From contig SKCR01021094.1 in assembly GCA_019454045.1 (NCBI GenBank), positions 1 to 64,000 of the forward strand: a DNA stretch of 64,000 bases, given 5' to 3'. Each line of letters begins with the position of its first letter. Position 1 is the first letter of the stretch. The translations under genes and the position numbers were made by a program. Under the pieces are notes generated by a model that saw only the letters and a program-made list of their open reading frames with translations, had not been told where the DNA came from and did no database searches. Shown here piece after piece: positions 63,014 through 64,000 of the stretch. Source of the DNA: Zanthoxylum bungeanum. Taxonomy: Eukaryota; Streptophyta; Magnoliopsida; Sapindales; Rutaceae.

Positions 63014-63302
63014 AAATATTCACGATTGCAAGTTGTTTATAAATATTATTGTTGGCATTTTTAGTATATGTGAAAAATGAAATAAAAGTTTATTTTTATT
63101 CCAACTTAGATGCACATAAAAGAAAGGATTATTATTAACCAAAAAATTTAGATGCACAAAAACTTTAGGGAAAAAAATTTGTGACCTAAGGTCTCCAAAT
63201 CATTTCAATACTATAGTATAATCCAGAGTAAATGTGTTTGCTTCTTTGTGTTATTGATTGGGCTCCTAATGTTTGACTTTGCTGATTAACTAATTTTGAC
63301 AA

Positions 63303-63304
<2 letters not shown>

Positions 63305-63369
<65 letters not shown>
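63305..63369. repeat. (AT)n microsatellite, about 32 units
   Basis: This is an uninterrupted AT run, the longest in the window. It is likely to be highly variable in length. Confidence 0.97.
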
Positions 63370-63373
<4 letters not shown>

Positions 63374-64000
63374 CTCTTTTCTTCCTAAAACACCACATAA
63401 GAAATCTCTGCTTTTCTTCATAAAACGATTGCCATATATAATTTTTTCCTTTTTTCTTAAAATACCATGTATGTTTTTTCTTTTATTTAAAAGATAAAAA
63501 TATTATTAATAATTAAATTCCTCATCAAATCTTTTATTATTATAAGAAAATAGTATTTAACTTTTCTCTTTCTATCACTAGTCTATAAGCTCTTGGTTTT
63601 TTTACAAGTCGCGAGACACGAAAATTGTTATCCTTTGAATATGTGGTTTCAACCCCTTTATATAAGCTTCCAAATCTACAATTCCACCGCCCATGATGTC
63701 ATCTCATGTCACTGTCATCATTGTAGTAACAACTATCATCAACTCGGTCAATCAGAATACTCCATTTTACTATCATTGCATTGGCCATGGAGGCCTATGG
63801 CGGCTCTGCTTTGCCACTTTCTTTCCACTACACTGCCTTATGATGGCTGACAGGGGCTACTTCCAATGAGAACCGTTGCTTTTCCCTGAGTCATCATTAG
63901 TCTTCCAGAAGCTTATCCTTTAAACTAGGGAAAACGTCACATACCTTTGAGTACAAAAAAAATAACTGTGGTCCCAAATCCATTCATCGGGTCGGCATAC
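63370..64000. other. Right-edge stretch, no supported gene
   Basis: Composition becomes less AT-rich after about 63650 (GGCCATGGAGGCCTATGGCG word near 63783). An 85-codon plus-strand open frame at 63593-63850 has no recognisable domain, and the minus strand is broken by stops. It could be the edge of a gene or another repeat that continues outside the window. Confidence 0.35.

Noticed and set aside
63186..63398. 70-codon minus-strand open frame
   Set aside because: It is mostly a translation of the AT microsatellite.

Overview
The window looks like nuclear DNA of a flowering plant, almost certainly a eudicot. It is AT-rich, packed with nested LTR retrotransposons, tRNA-derived SINEs and a CACTA transposon, and holds one intact intron-containing host gene. 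That gene is a plant-type P1B-2 heavy-metal ATPase of the HMA2/HMA3/HMA4 group. The species cannot be named from the sequence.

Positions 1-6094 are the 3' end of a decayed Ty1/copia element (reverse transcriptase, RNase H, long 3' LTR). A solo LTR of a related family (2414-4933) is nested in that LTR. Positions 6095-10320 are AT-rich and without a recognisable gene, but carry a SINE with a perfect 15-bp target duplication. Positions 10320-13074 hold a decayed repeat, probably a Ty3/gypsy-type LTR. At 13075-19307 an LTR fragment meets, head to head, a 5'-truncated minus-strand copia element.

Positions 19440-49050 are a large nest. The base layer is minus-strand copies of the 10320-13074 repeat. 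One host segment was split by an internally deleted Athila-like gypsy element (20013-25407). Another was split by a minus-strand copia element (26293-48363). That copia element was itself invaded three times: by a SINE (27585-27762), by a solo LTR (30793-33556) and by a nearly complete plus-strand copia element (38707-48223). Target-site duplications can be read at these junctions, so the insertion order can be reconstructed.

Positions 49050-54260 are low-complexity intergenic DNA with a pair of short TIR-like repeats, a SINE and a non-autonomous CACTA element (51882-53416) ending about 1.1 kb upstream of the host gene's start codon. Positions 54556-61231 are the HMA gene. It has nine coding exons with consensus splice sites and a 3048-nt coding sequence (1015 aa). 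A short Helitron-like element sits in intron 1, a SINE in intron 2 and a probable SINE remnant in intron 3. The 3' flank to 64000 is AT-rich with a long AT microsatellite and no gene I can support.

Functionally, the retroelement genes are all broken relics. The only gene expected to act in the plant is the HMA pump, whose family exports Zn2+ and Cd2+ and, in HMA2/HMA4, loads zinc into the xylem.
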